From positions 1 to 14,390 of the forward strand of contig JBNJHN010000052.1 in the NCBI GenBank assembly GCA_051748565.1: 14,390 nucleotides of DNA. Direction: 5' to 3'. This DNA comes from SKPH01 sp051748565. GTDB taxonomy: Bacteria > Bacillota > Dethiobacteria > DTU022. The notes beneath the pieces are model-generated. The model did no database searches. It was not told where the DNA came from and saw nothing but the letters and a program-made list of their open reading frames with translations. Shown piece by piece: positions 1-7,481 of this stretch. A program made the translations under genes and the position numbers. The first letter of the stretch is position 1. Every line of letters starts with the position of its first letter.

Positions 1-471
1 CTCAAAATTGCTGTATTCTTTTAAAGCTTTAATAATTAAATTATCCTGAAAGCCACGCCTTTTTAAAAATGCCAGCTGGCGCCCCACCCATCGTTGATCA
101 ATCTCACCATGTAAAGGCTCTCTTCTGCTCAGTACTTCTTTGATTCTCATATAATCTTCTTCCGGATCAAAATTTTCTGCAATTATTTTATTGATAACCT
201 GCTGATCGACACCTTTCATTTGGAGTTCATAGCGGATTCTAATTAAGCCATTACCTCTGCTTTTACGATAAGCAATAAAATCGCCAGTAAATCGTCTGTC
301 GTCAATATAGCCGTATTCCTCCATCTCCTTTGTTACGGTTTCGCTGATTCCCGGAGAAAAACCCTTACGCTCAAGGTAACTAATTACTTCCTGCCTGCTG
401 CGAGGGCGGTATGTCAGCAGGCGTAAAACTTTGTTTCGGGCTTTTCTCAAGCTCGCCTCTTCATCCAACAA
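1..471 (-). CDS. recX: Regulatory protein RecX (C-terminus cut by window edge)
   Basis: RecX binds RecA filaments and modulates recombinase activity. The 157 visible residues match the family: an N-terminal helical repeat with RSRQEVISYLERKGF, then the signature GYIDDRRF near residue 65, then a basic helix and RIRYELQMKGV. The frame was read by hand. It opens at a pair of adjacent TTG codons (469-471 and 466-468) with an in-frame TGA immediately before them (475-477, one codon upstream). GGAG at 479-482 lies 7 nt before the first TTG, so I chose 471. The gene follows recA by only 23 bp with no terminator, the usual recA-recX arrangement, so the two are probably co-transcribed. The 3' end lies beyond base 1, so the full length is unknown. 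The family ranges from about 150 to 270 residues. Confidence 0.93.
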   Translation of the reverse strand, partial: MLDEEASLRKARNKVLRLLTYRPRSRQEVISYLERKGFSPGISETVTKEMEEYGYIDDRRFTGDFIAYRKSRGNGLIRIRYELQMKGVDQQVINKIIAENFDPEEDYMRIKEVLSRREPLHGEIDQRWVGRQLAFLKRRGFQDNLIIKALKEYSNFE

Positions 472-494
472 ATGTCAACTCCATAATATCCTGA

Positions 495-1547
495 TTACTC
501 TTCTTTTTTCAAATCTTTATCAACCAGTACATCATTTCCCGCCACCGTGTTTAGACTATTCAAGGGTAATCCGGTCACTTCACGCACTTTTGTTTCAATT
601 TCACGGCTCATTTCCGGGTTATCTTTAAGAAATTCCCTGACGTTCTCACGTCCCTGGCCCAGACGCTCTTCTCCGTAGGAATACCAGGCACCGCTCTTAT
701 TGATTACGTTATGCTCCAGGCCAAGATCAATCAGTGAGCCTTCTGCTGAAACCCCTTTACCGTAAAGAATATCAAATTCTGCAATTTTAAAAGGTGGTGC
801 AACTTTATTTTTTACAACTTTTACCCTGGTCCGATTACCTATAATCTGGTCGGATCCGATTTTCAATGATTCAATTCTCCTGACATCCAACCTGACAGAT
901 GAGTAAAATTTTAAGGCCCTTCCACCTGGTGTTACCTCGGGGTTCCCAAACATCACACCAACTTTTTCCCTGATCTGGTTTATAAATATTGCACAGGTTC
1001 TTGATTTACTGATAACACCGGACAGCTTTCGCAGGGCCTGCGACATCAGCCTGGCCTGAAGGCCGACATGGGAATCGCCCATTTCACCTTCGATTTCAGC
1101 ACGGGGGACAAGAGCGGCAACCGAGTCAATAACCAGAACATCTATAGCATTGCTGCGAACAAGCGCCTCAGCAATTTCAAGAGCCTGTTCACCGGTGTCA
1201 GGTTGCGAAACTAAAAGCTCATCCAGGTTAACCCCAAGATTCGTGGCATACTGGGGATCCAGTGCATGCTCGGCATCTATAAAAGCGGCAAAACCGCCCC
1301 TTTTCTGGGCCTCGGCAATAATGTGCAAAGCAACCGTGGTTTTTCCAGAAGATTCGGGCCCGAATATCTCAATTACCCTTCCTCTCGGCACCCCCCCTAC
1401 TCCAAGGGCTAAGTCGAGAGAAAGACTGCCGGTCGGAATAAATGCTATCTCCGCTATGGCATCCTGACCCAGTTTCATAACCGAACCCTTGCCGAACTGT
1501 TTTTCGATTTGTAATAGTGCAGCTTCTAATGCTTTTTCTTTTTCCAA
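495..1547 (-). CDS. recA: Recombinase RecA
   Basis: RecA is the ATP-dependent strand-exchange protein of homologous recombination and the co-protease that triggers LexA self-cleavage. At 350 residues it has normal family length. Visible motifs are the N-terminal oligomerisation segment QIEKQFGKGSVMKLG, Walker A GPESSGKT (residues 63-70), Walker B LVIDS (138-142), loop L1 around 151-159 (EIEGEMGDS), loop L2 around 190-210 (NQIREKVGVMFGNPEVTPGG) and an acidic C-terminus (KDLKKEE). The start is TTG. AAGGAGGT at 1556-1563 sits 8 nt upstream, and an in-frame TAA three codons before the TTG excludes any longer form. The 127-bp gap to thpR shows neither a convincing promoter nor a LexA box, so expression may depend on the ftsK promoter far upstream. 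Confidence 0.99.
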   Translation of the reverse strand: MEKEKALEAALLQIEKQFGKGSVMKLGQDAIAEIAFIPTGSLSLDLALGVGGVPRGRVIEIFGPESSGKTTVALHIIAEAQKRGGFAAFIDAEHALDPQYATNLGVNLDELLVSQPDTGEQALEIAEALVRSNAIDVLVIDSVAALVPRAEIEGEMGDSHVGLQARLMSQALRKLSGVISKSRTCAIFINQIREKVGVMFGNPEVTPGGRALKFYSSVRLDVRRIESLKIGSDQIIGNRTRVKVVKNKVAPPFKIAEFDILYGKGVSAEGSLIDLGLEHNVINKSGAWYSYGEERLGQGRENVREFLKDNPEMSREIETKVREVTGLPLNSLNTVAGNDVLVDKDLKKEE

Positions 1548-1555
1548 GTAAAATT

Positions 1556-1563
1556 ACCTCCTT
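1556..1563 (-). promoter_or_regulatory. recA ribosome binding site that fixes a TTG start
   Basis: AAGGAGGT on the minus strand is an almost ideal Shine-Dalgarno sequence. The following TTG (1545-1547) is 8 nt away. The in-frame TAA lies inside this same stretch (1554-1556), so translation cannot begin further upstream. The next in-frame ATG is at residue 24, inside the conserved N-terminus. Confidence 0.9.
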
Positions 1564-1674
1564 AAACGGGTTCATCTAACCTGACTTATTCTTTTTTTAT
1601 CAACAATCTCCTGCCTTTTTTCATCCTGTTTTTTCATTCTGTAGTATTAAATATTCGGTACTATATGCAGCATT

Positions 1675-2241
1675 TTAACTCCCTTTTAAAAAAGTCTTAT
1701 GTATAGCAGTATGTATCGCTCCCTGCTTTGTCAGGCAGCTCTCATATAAAATAATTTCATTTGCATCTGCTGTAGAAGTTTCAAAGAAAATTTCCTCTTC
1801 AAGAAACCTTTTTACCTTATTCCGATGGACCTGATACCTTAAACGGCCGATGGTCAGATGCGGTTGATAATTTCGATTCTCTCTGTTAAAACCGTAACCG
1901 GACAGATTTAATTCCAGTTTATCTACCAGTTCACGCAGCGGTGCCTGGCCTTCTTTAAGACCAACCCAGAGTACTCTTGCTTTATTTACAGCGGGGAAAA
2001 CACCGCAACCGCCAAATTTAATTATAAAGGGCTTGAAATTTTCAGCTGCTCGATCCATGGCTATTTGGATCTGGCCCATACTTTCTACCCCGACTTCCCC
2101 AAAAAACTTTAAAGTCAGGTGCATGCTTTCAGGGCGAACCCAGCGTACCCCCTCCAGGTAGCTTCCAATTTTATGTTGCAGGTCAGATAACTGGTGCTTC
2201 TGCTTGTCAGTAAGTTTGAATGCAATAAATAATCTTGGCAA
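1675..2241 (-). CDS. thpR: RNA 2',3'-cyclic phosphodiesterase ThpR (LigT-like, 2H family)
   Basis: Members of this two-histidine phosphoesterase family hydrolyse 2',3'-cyclic phosphodiester ends of RNA to 2'-phosphomonoesters. The 188-residue length is typical. Both catalytic HxTx motifs are intact: HLTL at residues 41-44, followed by KFFGEV, and HLTI at 128-131, preceded by QP. The N-terminus RLFIAFKL matches the family start. The start codon is TTG, with an in-frame TGA four codons upstream, so no longer protein is possible. The ribosome site GGGGAG lies about 12 nt before it, which is longer than usual. The gene sits between cinA (100-bp gap) and recA (127-bp gap) in the same direction. 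The family function is well established; the physiological RNA substrate is not. Confidence 0.93.
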   Translation of the reverse strand: MPRLFIAFKLTDKQKHQLSDLQHKIGSYLEGVRWVRPESMHLTLKFFGEVGVESMGQIQIAMDRAAENFKPFIIKFGGCGVFPAVNKARVLWVGLKEGQAPLRELVDKLELNLSGYGFNRENRNYQPHLTIGRLRYQVHRNKVKRFLEEEIFFETSTADANEIILYESCLTKQGAIHTAIHKTFLKGS

Positions 2242-2341
2242 TCGGGCTTTTCACTCCCCTGGATATTTGATGATTGCAAGGTTACAAAGCTGTATGACCG
2301 ATTCAAGTAAGTGTAATAACAGCCGATAAATTAAAAGGACA

Positions 2342-3574
2342 CTAATTATTAATTAAAACTTTCCTTACCAGATCTAGGGCAACCTGTACTGCTCTTTCTT
2401 TAATGGCCCGCCTGCCGCCGCCAAGATTAAATTTGCGGCTTTCCAAGAACTTCGGTGCAGCAACAGCAATGTAGACAAGGCCGACAGGGCTTCCTGAGAG
2501 GTCACTATCAGGACCGGCTATTCCGGTTATGCCAACCCCCAAATCCGTTTTTAAAAAGGATTTCGCACCCTCAGCCATAGCTCTTGCTACCGCATCACTT
2601 ACTTCTCCTTCCCGAGTCAGCAACTCACTGTTCAGGCCAAGCGCTTTAATTTTTGCTTCATTGCTGTAGGCGATCACAGCGCCCCGGTAAAATTTTGAAC
2701 TCCCAGGAATGTCGGTAATAGTATCAGATAAAAGTCCCCCGCTGCATGATTCGGCCAGAGAAAGTGTAAGCTTTTTTTCAGTTAACAATTTGGCAACTAT
2801 ATCGGCCAGAGTATCATCGTTACTGCCGTAAATATGATCGCCAAGAACATCCCTGAGCCGTTTTTCAGCTTCATCAATAAAGACTGAAGCTGATTCCAGG
2901 TCACCGCTTCCTTTTATCTGCAGGTCGACTTCATAACCTCGCGCAACATATGATATTGGTGGCAAGTCCCATTTTCCTATAGCCTTTATTTTTTCCTCCA
3001 GCATCGATTCACCAAGCCCAATGCACTTCAGTGTCTTTACAGTTGTCAGTCTGCCCCGGTTTTTTTCCACCAGGTAAGGTAAAACCTGATTGTCAAACAT
3101 ATTTTGCAATTCATGGGGTGGTCCGGGCAGTAATATAATAAATTTTCCATCCTTATTTAATATCGCACCCGGGGCTGTTCCCCTTTTATTTTCAAGAAGA
3201 GTACTCCCTTTTATTTCAAGGGCCTGTTTACGATTATTTTCAGGCATTTTGATCCCGCGCACACTAAAAAACTGATCCATTTTTTCAAACCACTGCTGGT
3301 TTAATATTAATTCTAAGCCAAGGATTGCTGCAACCGCTTCCCGGGTTAGATCATCATCAGTTGGACCCAGACCACCGGTTAAAATAACCAGATCGCTTTC
3401 TTCCAGGGCTTTCTCGAGAGCTTCCCCGATTGCTTTTTCATCATCGGCGACAACTCTTACTTCGCGGACCGGGATCCCTGCTGACCACAGGCGCCGTGAA
3501 AGGTAACCGGCGTTGCTGTTTTCTATCAGGCCTGTTAGCAGTTCATTGCCAACACAAATTATGTCAGCTTGCAA
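2342..3574 (-). CDS. cinA: CinA: MoaB/Mog-like domain plus NMN amidohydrolase domain
   Basis: Full-length CinA, 410 residues. The N-terminal molybdopterin-binding-like (COG1058) domain covers roughly residues 1-170, with TGGLGPTDDDLT at 66-77 and LPGPPHEL around 150. The C-terminal CinA domain, roughly 250-410, carries LAESCSGGLL, the YRGAVIAYSN segment and GITGIAGPDSDLSGSPVG. In characterised homologues the C-terminal domain deamidates nicotinamide mononucleotide and the N-terminal domain has ADP-ribose pyrophosphatase activity, a pyridine-nucleotide salvage role. The start is TTG at 3572-3574. It gives MQADIICVGNELL, which aligns with the usual family start (MKAEII.VG.ELL). A competing out-of-frame ATG lies 5 nt upstream (see findings). 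CinA next to recA is a common arrangement in Gram-positive bacteria. Here thpR lies between them, and pgsA, often found just before cinA, is absent. Confidence 0.97.
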   Translation of the reverse strand: MQADIICVGNELLTGLIENSNAGYLSRRLWSAGIPVREVRVVADDEKAIGEALEKALEESDLVILTGGLGPTDDDLTREAVAAILGLELILNQQWFEKMDQFFSVRGIKMPENNRKQALEIKGSTLLENKRGTAPGAILNKDGKFIILLPGPPHELQNMFDNQVLPYLVEKNRGRLTTVKTLKCIGLGESMLEEKIKAIGKWDLPPISYVARGYEVDLQIKGSGDLESASVFIDEAEKRLRDVLGDHIYGSNDDTLADIVAKLLTEKKLTLSLAESCSGGLLSDTITDIPGSSKFYRGAVIAYSNEAKIKALGLNSELLTREGEVSDAVARAMAEGAKSFLKTDLGVGITGIAGPDSDLSGSPVGLVYIAVAAPKFLESRKFNLGGGRRAIKERAVQVALDLVRKVLINN

Positions 3575-3645
3575 TTCATGATCACCTCGGTTATTAATAA
3601 TATGCTTTGGGTCAAATATAGATTACGCTTAATTATATACCTCGG

Positions 3646-3667
3646 GTAAGCTCTTAGTAAGCTCTTG
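3646..3667. repeat. Tandem 11-bp duplication across the rimO stop codon
   Basis: On the plus strand GTAAGCTCTTA (3646-3656) is followed directly by GTAAGCTCTTG (3657-3667), identical at 10 of 11 positions. The rimO stop codon (3654-3656) lies at the junction. This looks like a slippage or short duplication that may have reset the last residues of RimO or the spacing to cinA. Confidence 0.8.
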
Positions 3668-5027
3668 CGAAAAGATTATAAGGAGAAGCAGCAAAGACTT
3701 TAACTGATACCAGATCACCGGGAGACAGGGAACGCTGTGAGCGAACCAAGACGCCACCGTCTACCTCGGGAGCCTGGTATTCAGTGCGTCCATAATAGCG
3801 TCCGCTTCCGGGTCCGAGTACTTTATCGACCAGGACAGTTAATTCTCCGCCGATAAGCTTAGAATTAAGTGCAGTAGAAATTAACTGCTGCCTCAGCATC
3901 AGTTCTTGATGCCGTTTATTAACCACTCGTGGGGGAATTTTTTCTAATGAACTGGCGGCAATAGTATTTTCCTGGCTCGAATAAGTAAAAGCACCTAATC
4001 TCTCGAATTGGTTTACTGTGATAAAATCAAGTAACTCCTCAAATTGTTTTCTACCTTCCCCGGGATAACCTACCATGCAGGTTGTTCTTAAAGCAAGGTT
4101 TGGAATACGCTTGCGAAGTTTCCCTAAAAGTTTAACCAGCTCTTCTTTCCCGTAATCCCTATTCATTCCCTTAAGCACTTTATCGCTTACATGTTGAATA
4201 GGAATATCTATATAATTGCAAATCCTTTTTTCAGTTCTAATTAAATCAATTAGATGATCGTCAATCCTGGAAGGATAGGTGTACATTATCCGCAGCCAAA
4301 ATTGATGCTTCGATTTTAAGATTTGCCTGATCAAACCGGGGAGATTCGGCAGATCCTTTCTGTCAAGACCGTAAGCAGTGGTGTCCTGGGCTATCAAGTT
4401 TATTTCACGTGTTCCTTTTTCAAGAAGATCGTTTACCTCGGTTACTATTTCTTCAGCTGTGCGACTGCGGTAAGGACCACGGATTGATGGAATCAGGCAG
4501 TAGTGACAGCAGTTACTGCATCCTTCTGCAATTTTGACATTGGCACTGTGAGCCGGGGTAGTTAATATCCGGGGCGCAAGTGAGCTGTATTCGGTGGCAG
4601 GCATCTTTTTAATGAAAGGTCGATTACCGCTAAGCAGCATTTTCATAAATATCTCAAGGCTGTCATAGCTGTGCACACCTATAGCACCATCTAATTCCGG
4701 TATAGATTTTATTAGTTTAGTACCGAACAGCTCAACCAGGCAGCCGGCGGCAACTATTTTCGGCCGACTCTTGCTTCCTGTATTAGATATTTCAAGCAGT
4801 TTATTAATCGATTCCTGCTGGGCCTGATCGATAAAGCTGCAGGTATTTACAATCACAACATCGGAATTGCGGTAGTCGTCGGTTAAGACAAATCCCAGTT
4901 TTGCCAGCAGGCCGAGCATTTCTTCAGTATCTATTCTGTTTTTTGAACATCCCAGGGATACAGCCGCTATTCTAACTCCGCTAAACCCGGGTAGTTTATG
5001 ATTTGACTTACTTTCTTCAGCAGGCAA
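3654..5027 (-). CDS. rimO: Ribosomal protein S12 methylthiotransferase RimO
   Basis: RimO is a radical-SAM enzyme with two Fe-S clusters that methylthiolates a conserved aspartate of ribosomal protein S12. The 457 residues show the UPF0004 domain with its three cysteines (C27 in SLGCSKN, C63 in NTCSF, C96 in AAGCLVE). The radical-SAM CxxxCxxC follows as C170, C174 and C177, with IPSIRGPYRSR typical of RimO rather than MiaB. The C-terminal 60-70 residues look like a TRAM domain. An extra cysteine (C173) abuts the cluster motif. The start is TTG with GGAG 6 nt upstream. The N-terminal extension of about 17 residues has no alternative ATG, GTG or TTG before the conserved core. The ribosome site overlaps the ftsK stop codon (TAAAGGAG, gap 11 bp), suggesting translational coupling to ftsK. 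Confidence 0.97.
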   Translation of the reverse strand: MPAEESKSNHKLPGFSGVRIAAVSLGCSKNRIDTEEMLGLLAKLGFVLTDDYRNSDVVIVNTCSFIDQAQQESINKLLEISNTGSKSRPKIVAAGCLVELFGTKLIKSIPELDGAIGVHSYDSLEIFMKMLLSGNRPFIKKMPATEYSSLAPRILTTPAHSANVKIAEGCSNCCHYCLIPSIRGPYRSRTAEEIVTEVNDLLEKGTREINLIAQDTTAYGLDRKDLPNLPGLIRQILKSKHQFWLRIMYTYPSRIDDHLIDLIRTEKRICNYIDIPIQHVSDKVLKGMNRDYGKEELVKLLGKLRKRIPNLALRTTCMVGYPGEGRKQFEELLDFITVNQFERLGAFTYSSQENTIAASSLEKIPPRVVNKRHQELMLRQQLISTALNSKLIGGELTVLVDKVLGPGSGRYYGRTEYQAPEVDGGVLVRSQRSLSPGDLVSVKVFAASPYNLFARAY

Positions 5028-5038
5028 ACTTATCTCCT

Positions 5039-7372
5039 TTAGTCGGGTTTGCAGTTTAAATCCTCACATATCCTGGCTGCCTGTTCAGCAGTAACCAGCA
5101 CTTCCCTTGGCTTGCTACCCTCGAAAGGCCCTACAACACCCCTTCGCTCCAAATCATCAATCAGCCGGGCCGCTCTTGTATAACCAATTCTAAATCGTCT
5201 CTGCAGCAGCGAAATGGAAGCCTGCCCTGTTCTTACTACCAGGTCAGCAGCTTCGGCAAAAAGGGCATCTACCGTTTCCTCTTCCACTTCATCCGGTGTT
5301 TCCAGGAAAGCACTGCCGTTTTCATATTCGACCTGCCCCCCCTGCGTTTTTATGAAATCGGTAATTCTTTTTACCTCTATTTCGCTGACATAGGCTCCCT
5401 GAACACGAAATGGCTTAACCGCTCCAACAGGATAGAAAAGCATGTCACCTCGGCCCAGTAATTTTTCAGCTCCGGCCATATCAAGAATTGTCCTTGAATC
5501 AAATTGTGATGAAACTGTAAAAGCAATTCGTGAAGTTATATTAGCCTTGATGATACCCGTCAGAACATCCACCGACGGCCTCTGGGTTGCAACAACAAGG
5601 TGGATCCCTGCTGCCCTTGACATCTGGGCCAGCCTTGCAATAGAATCTTCTACTTCTCCCGGTGAAACAAGCATAAGGTCAGCCAATTCATCAATAATGA
5701 CCACTATAAAAGGAAGCTTCTCCAACTCCCGGTCTTCTTGAGCCAGTTCGTTATATGCACCGATATCACGGACTTCCAGCCTGGCAAAAAGATCATAGCG
5801 TCGGCCCATTTCTCTTACCATATTCCGCAGGGCCAGGGAAGCTTTACGCGGGTCGGTGAGCACCGGCATTAGCAAATGCGGTATTCCGTTATAAACACTC
5901 AATTCGACAACCTTCGGATCAATCATCAGGAAACGGACCTGGTCGGAACCAGCCTTATAAAGAATACTGGTGATAACCGTGTTCAGGCAGACGCTCTTAC
6001 CGGCACCGGTGGCCCCTGCAATCAATAGATGAGGCATCTTTGTTAAATCAGCAATAACCGGGATACCGGTGATATCTTTTCCCAATCCGACTGTCAGTGC
6101 TGAAAAGCTGTTAATGTAGGCGGTGTCCTCCATTACTTCACGTATATTAACCAGGGTGATTATCTTATTGGGAACTTCTATACCCAGCGCTGCTTTTCCG
6201 GGTATCGGGGCTTCTATTCTAACCAGCGGTGCAGCAAGGTTGAGGGCAATGTCATCGGAAAGGCTGATTATTTTGCTAACCTTAACCCCTGCTTCAGGCT
6301 GTACTTCGAAACGGGTCACGGTAGGCCCTGATTGGACATGTATAACTTTAGCCCTGACTCCAAAACTCTGCAGGGTACTTTCAAGCAGTTTTGCCCTGTC
6401 TCTGCTGTATTTAAGATGATGCTGTTCGCTGTCTGCCCTGGGTAAAGAAAGCAGCTCAAGAGGCGGTAAAATATAATCTGCCTGTATTTTTTTCTTGCTA
6501 ACTATAGCTTCTGGTACATCTTTATCAGCCTGGTTCTGACTGTCAGTTTGAGCCGGTTCAAAAGCCTTGAGTTTTCTTTCATCCTGGTAATCACTCTTTT
6601 CTCCCCGGGTTTCCTGCCCATCTGGACCATGTTGTCCGGAAACCGTAATCCCGGAAACAGTCGGTACAATATTTTGGTGATTTCCAGGTGATCTTTCCGA
6701 TATCAGACCCGAATTAATATTTCTTTTTTCAGCTAATGATTTCAGTTTCGAATCTGAAAAGGAAACTGCATCCTCCATGAGATCTATAAAAGACTTCCCT
6801 AAAGTTTTAAAAATTGCAGTAAGTTTTTGTACCATCTTAAAAAGAAAATTTATAAAACGGCTAAGTGAAATATTAAGTAACAGTAAAACAGCAATAATGG
6901 CGAGAGTAATAATTAAAATGCGGCTTCCCGTACTCCCAAGAAGATAAAATATGGCGACGGCAAAAACCGATCCGATAATACCTCCCCCTTCATGATTTAA
7001 CCCTGAATTTAGGCTTTCAAAAAAGAGATTATCTGCAGACAGGTAAAGGGCTCTGTTAATAATCAACTGCAGGTGAAGCCAGATCATGAAAAGGAATTGC
7101 ATAGATAACAGACCAACCAGTCTGGTCTTGAAGTTTAAGCGGTTTCGGGGCAGAATTAACCGCAGGCCCAGTATTCCAATAAAAAAAGGAATTAATATCG
7201 CAGCATTTCCGGCCAGTGCGCGTAAGATGTTGTTCACATATAAGCCAACTCCTCCGGACTGGCCGGTATGGACCAGCCCAACATAGCAAAAAGCGGCCAG
7301 AGCCAGGAGCAGAATACCCTTAACCTGGGTGCGCATCTCTTTTCTTAAAGCTTTTTTACGACGTTTTGCCAA
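5039..7372 (-). CDS. ftsK: DNA translocase FtsK/SpoIIIE
   Basis: This is a membrane-anchored, ATP-driven DNA pump that moves chromosome DNA through the division or sporulation septum. The 777 residues comprise a basic start, about four membrane segments (roughly residues 19-36, 50-74, 84-106 and 131-177), a hydrophilic linker (about 180-295) and the motor. Walker A is GATGAGKS (453-460), Walker B is IVVIIDELAD (556-565), and VVATQRPSVDVLTG follows (593-606). The winged-helix gamma domain, which reads oriented DNA sequences, is at about 697-760 (ISLLQRRFRIGYTRAARLID). Length and layout match SpoIIIE/FtsK of Firmicutes; the sequence alone does not show which role dominates. The proposed start is TTG at 7370-7372 with only a weak ribosome site (AAGGCGGG). 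An ATG 12 codons in is possible but lacks a spaced Shine-Dalgarno. It heads the six-gene run to recX behind a promoter carrying a LexA-like box. Confidence 0.97.
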   Translation of the reverse strand: MAKRRKKALRKEMRTQVKGILLLALAAFCYVGLVHTGQSGGVGLYVNNILRALAGNAAILIPFFIGILGLRLILPRNRLNFKTRLVGLLSMQFLFMIWLHLQLIINRALYLSADNLFFESLNSGLNHEGGGIIGSVFAVAIFYLLGSTGSRILIITLAIIAVLLLLNISLSRFINFLFKMVQKLTAIFKTLGKSFIDLMEDAVSFSDSKLKSLAEKRNINSGLISERSPGNHQNIVPTVSGITVSGQHGPDGQETRGEKSDYQDERKLKAFEPAQTDSQNQADKDVPEAIVSKKKIQADYILPPLELLSLPRADSEQHHLKYSRDRAKLLESTLQSFGVRAKVIHVQSGPTVTRFEVQPEAGVKVSKIISLSDDIALNLAAPLVRIEAPIPGKAALGIEVPNKIITLVNIREVMEDTAYINSFSALTVGLGKDITGIPVIADLTKMPHLLIAGATGAGKSVCLNTVITSILYKAGSDQVRFLMIDPKVVELSVYNGIPHLLMPVLTDPRKASLALRNMVREMGRRYDLFARLEVRDIGAYNELAQEDRELEKLPFIVVIIDELADLMLVSPGEVEDSIARLAQMSRAAGIHLVVATQRPSVDVLTGIIKANITSRIAFTVSSQFDSRTILDMAGAEKLLGRGDMLFYPVGAVKPFRVQGAYVSEIEVKRITDFIKTQGGQVEYENGSAFLETPDEVEEETVDALFAEAADLVVRTGQASISLLQRRFRIGYTRAARLIDDLERRGVVGPFEGSKPREVLVTAEQAARICEDLNCKPD

Positions 7373-7415
7373 GTGGAATTGCCCGCCTTATCCGTAAATT
7401 GATTCAGTTTTTAGT

Positions 7416-7444
7416 ATTATAAAACACTTGTTCGCAAAAGTAAA
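7416..7444 (-). promoter_or_regulatory. Sigma-A-type promoter of the ftsK-rimO-cinA-thpR-recA-recX run
   Basis: On the minus strand TTTACT (7439-7444, 4/6 to TTGACA) and a perfect TATAAT (7416-7421) are separated by exactly 17 nt. Predicted initiation near 7409 gives a leader of about 37 nt before the ftsK TTG. This is the best -10 match in the intergenic DNA of the window that also has a properly placed -35. A LexA-like box occupies the spacer. Confidence 0.75.
7421..7434 (-). promoter_or_regulatory. Candidate LexA/DinR (SOS) operator
   Basis: The minus-strand sequence CGAACAAGTGTTTT matches the Bacillus DinR/LexA consensus CGAACRNRYGTTYC at 13 of 14 positions; only the final C is missing. 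It lies between the -35 and -10 elements of the ftsK promoter, where a bound repressor would block RNA polymerase. The match was found by eye and has not been scored against a genome background. Confidence 0.68.
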
Positions 7445-7451
7445 GCAACGC

Positions 7452-7467
7452 GGGAGCAACCGCCCCC
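7452..7467 (-). terminator. Short GC-rich hairpin after uppP, possible weak terminator
   Basis: GGGGGC (7462-7467), loop GGTT, then GCTCCC (7452-7457) form a 6-bp stem with one G-U pair, 14 nt after the uppP stop. There is no continuous U-tract, only T-rich sequence further on that belongs to the next promoter. It may attenuate read-through from the lipid kinase-uppP unit or simply stabilise the mRNA end. Confidence 0.35.
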
Positions 7468-7481
7468 TTGAAATATATAAA

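Noticed and set aside
1369..1575. A minus-strand frame starting at ATG 1575 and overlapping recA, with the recA ribosome site inside it
   Set aside because: It is the wrong frame relative to conserved RecA residues and resembles nothing known.
1562..1576. GAACCCGTTTA before recA as a LexA box
   Set aside because: The GAAC and GTT arms are separated by two bases rather than four, and the right arm is incomplete.
1572..1637. A 21-codon ORF (Lys/Glu-rich) in the thpR-recA gap
   Set aside because: No ribosome site and the composition simply reflects A-rich DNA; no recognisable motif.
1647..1673. Eight-codon ORF directly after thpR with GGGAG 5 nt upstream, a possible recA leader peptide
   Set aside because: The sequence shows no regulatory codon run and no attenuator hairpin follows; likely chance.
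2115..2306. A minus-strand frame upstream of and overlapping thpR
   Set aside because: Runs out of frame into the conserved thpR N-terminus and has no recognisable domain.
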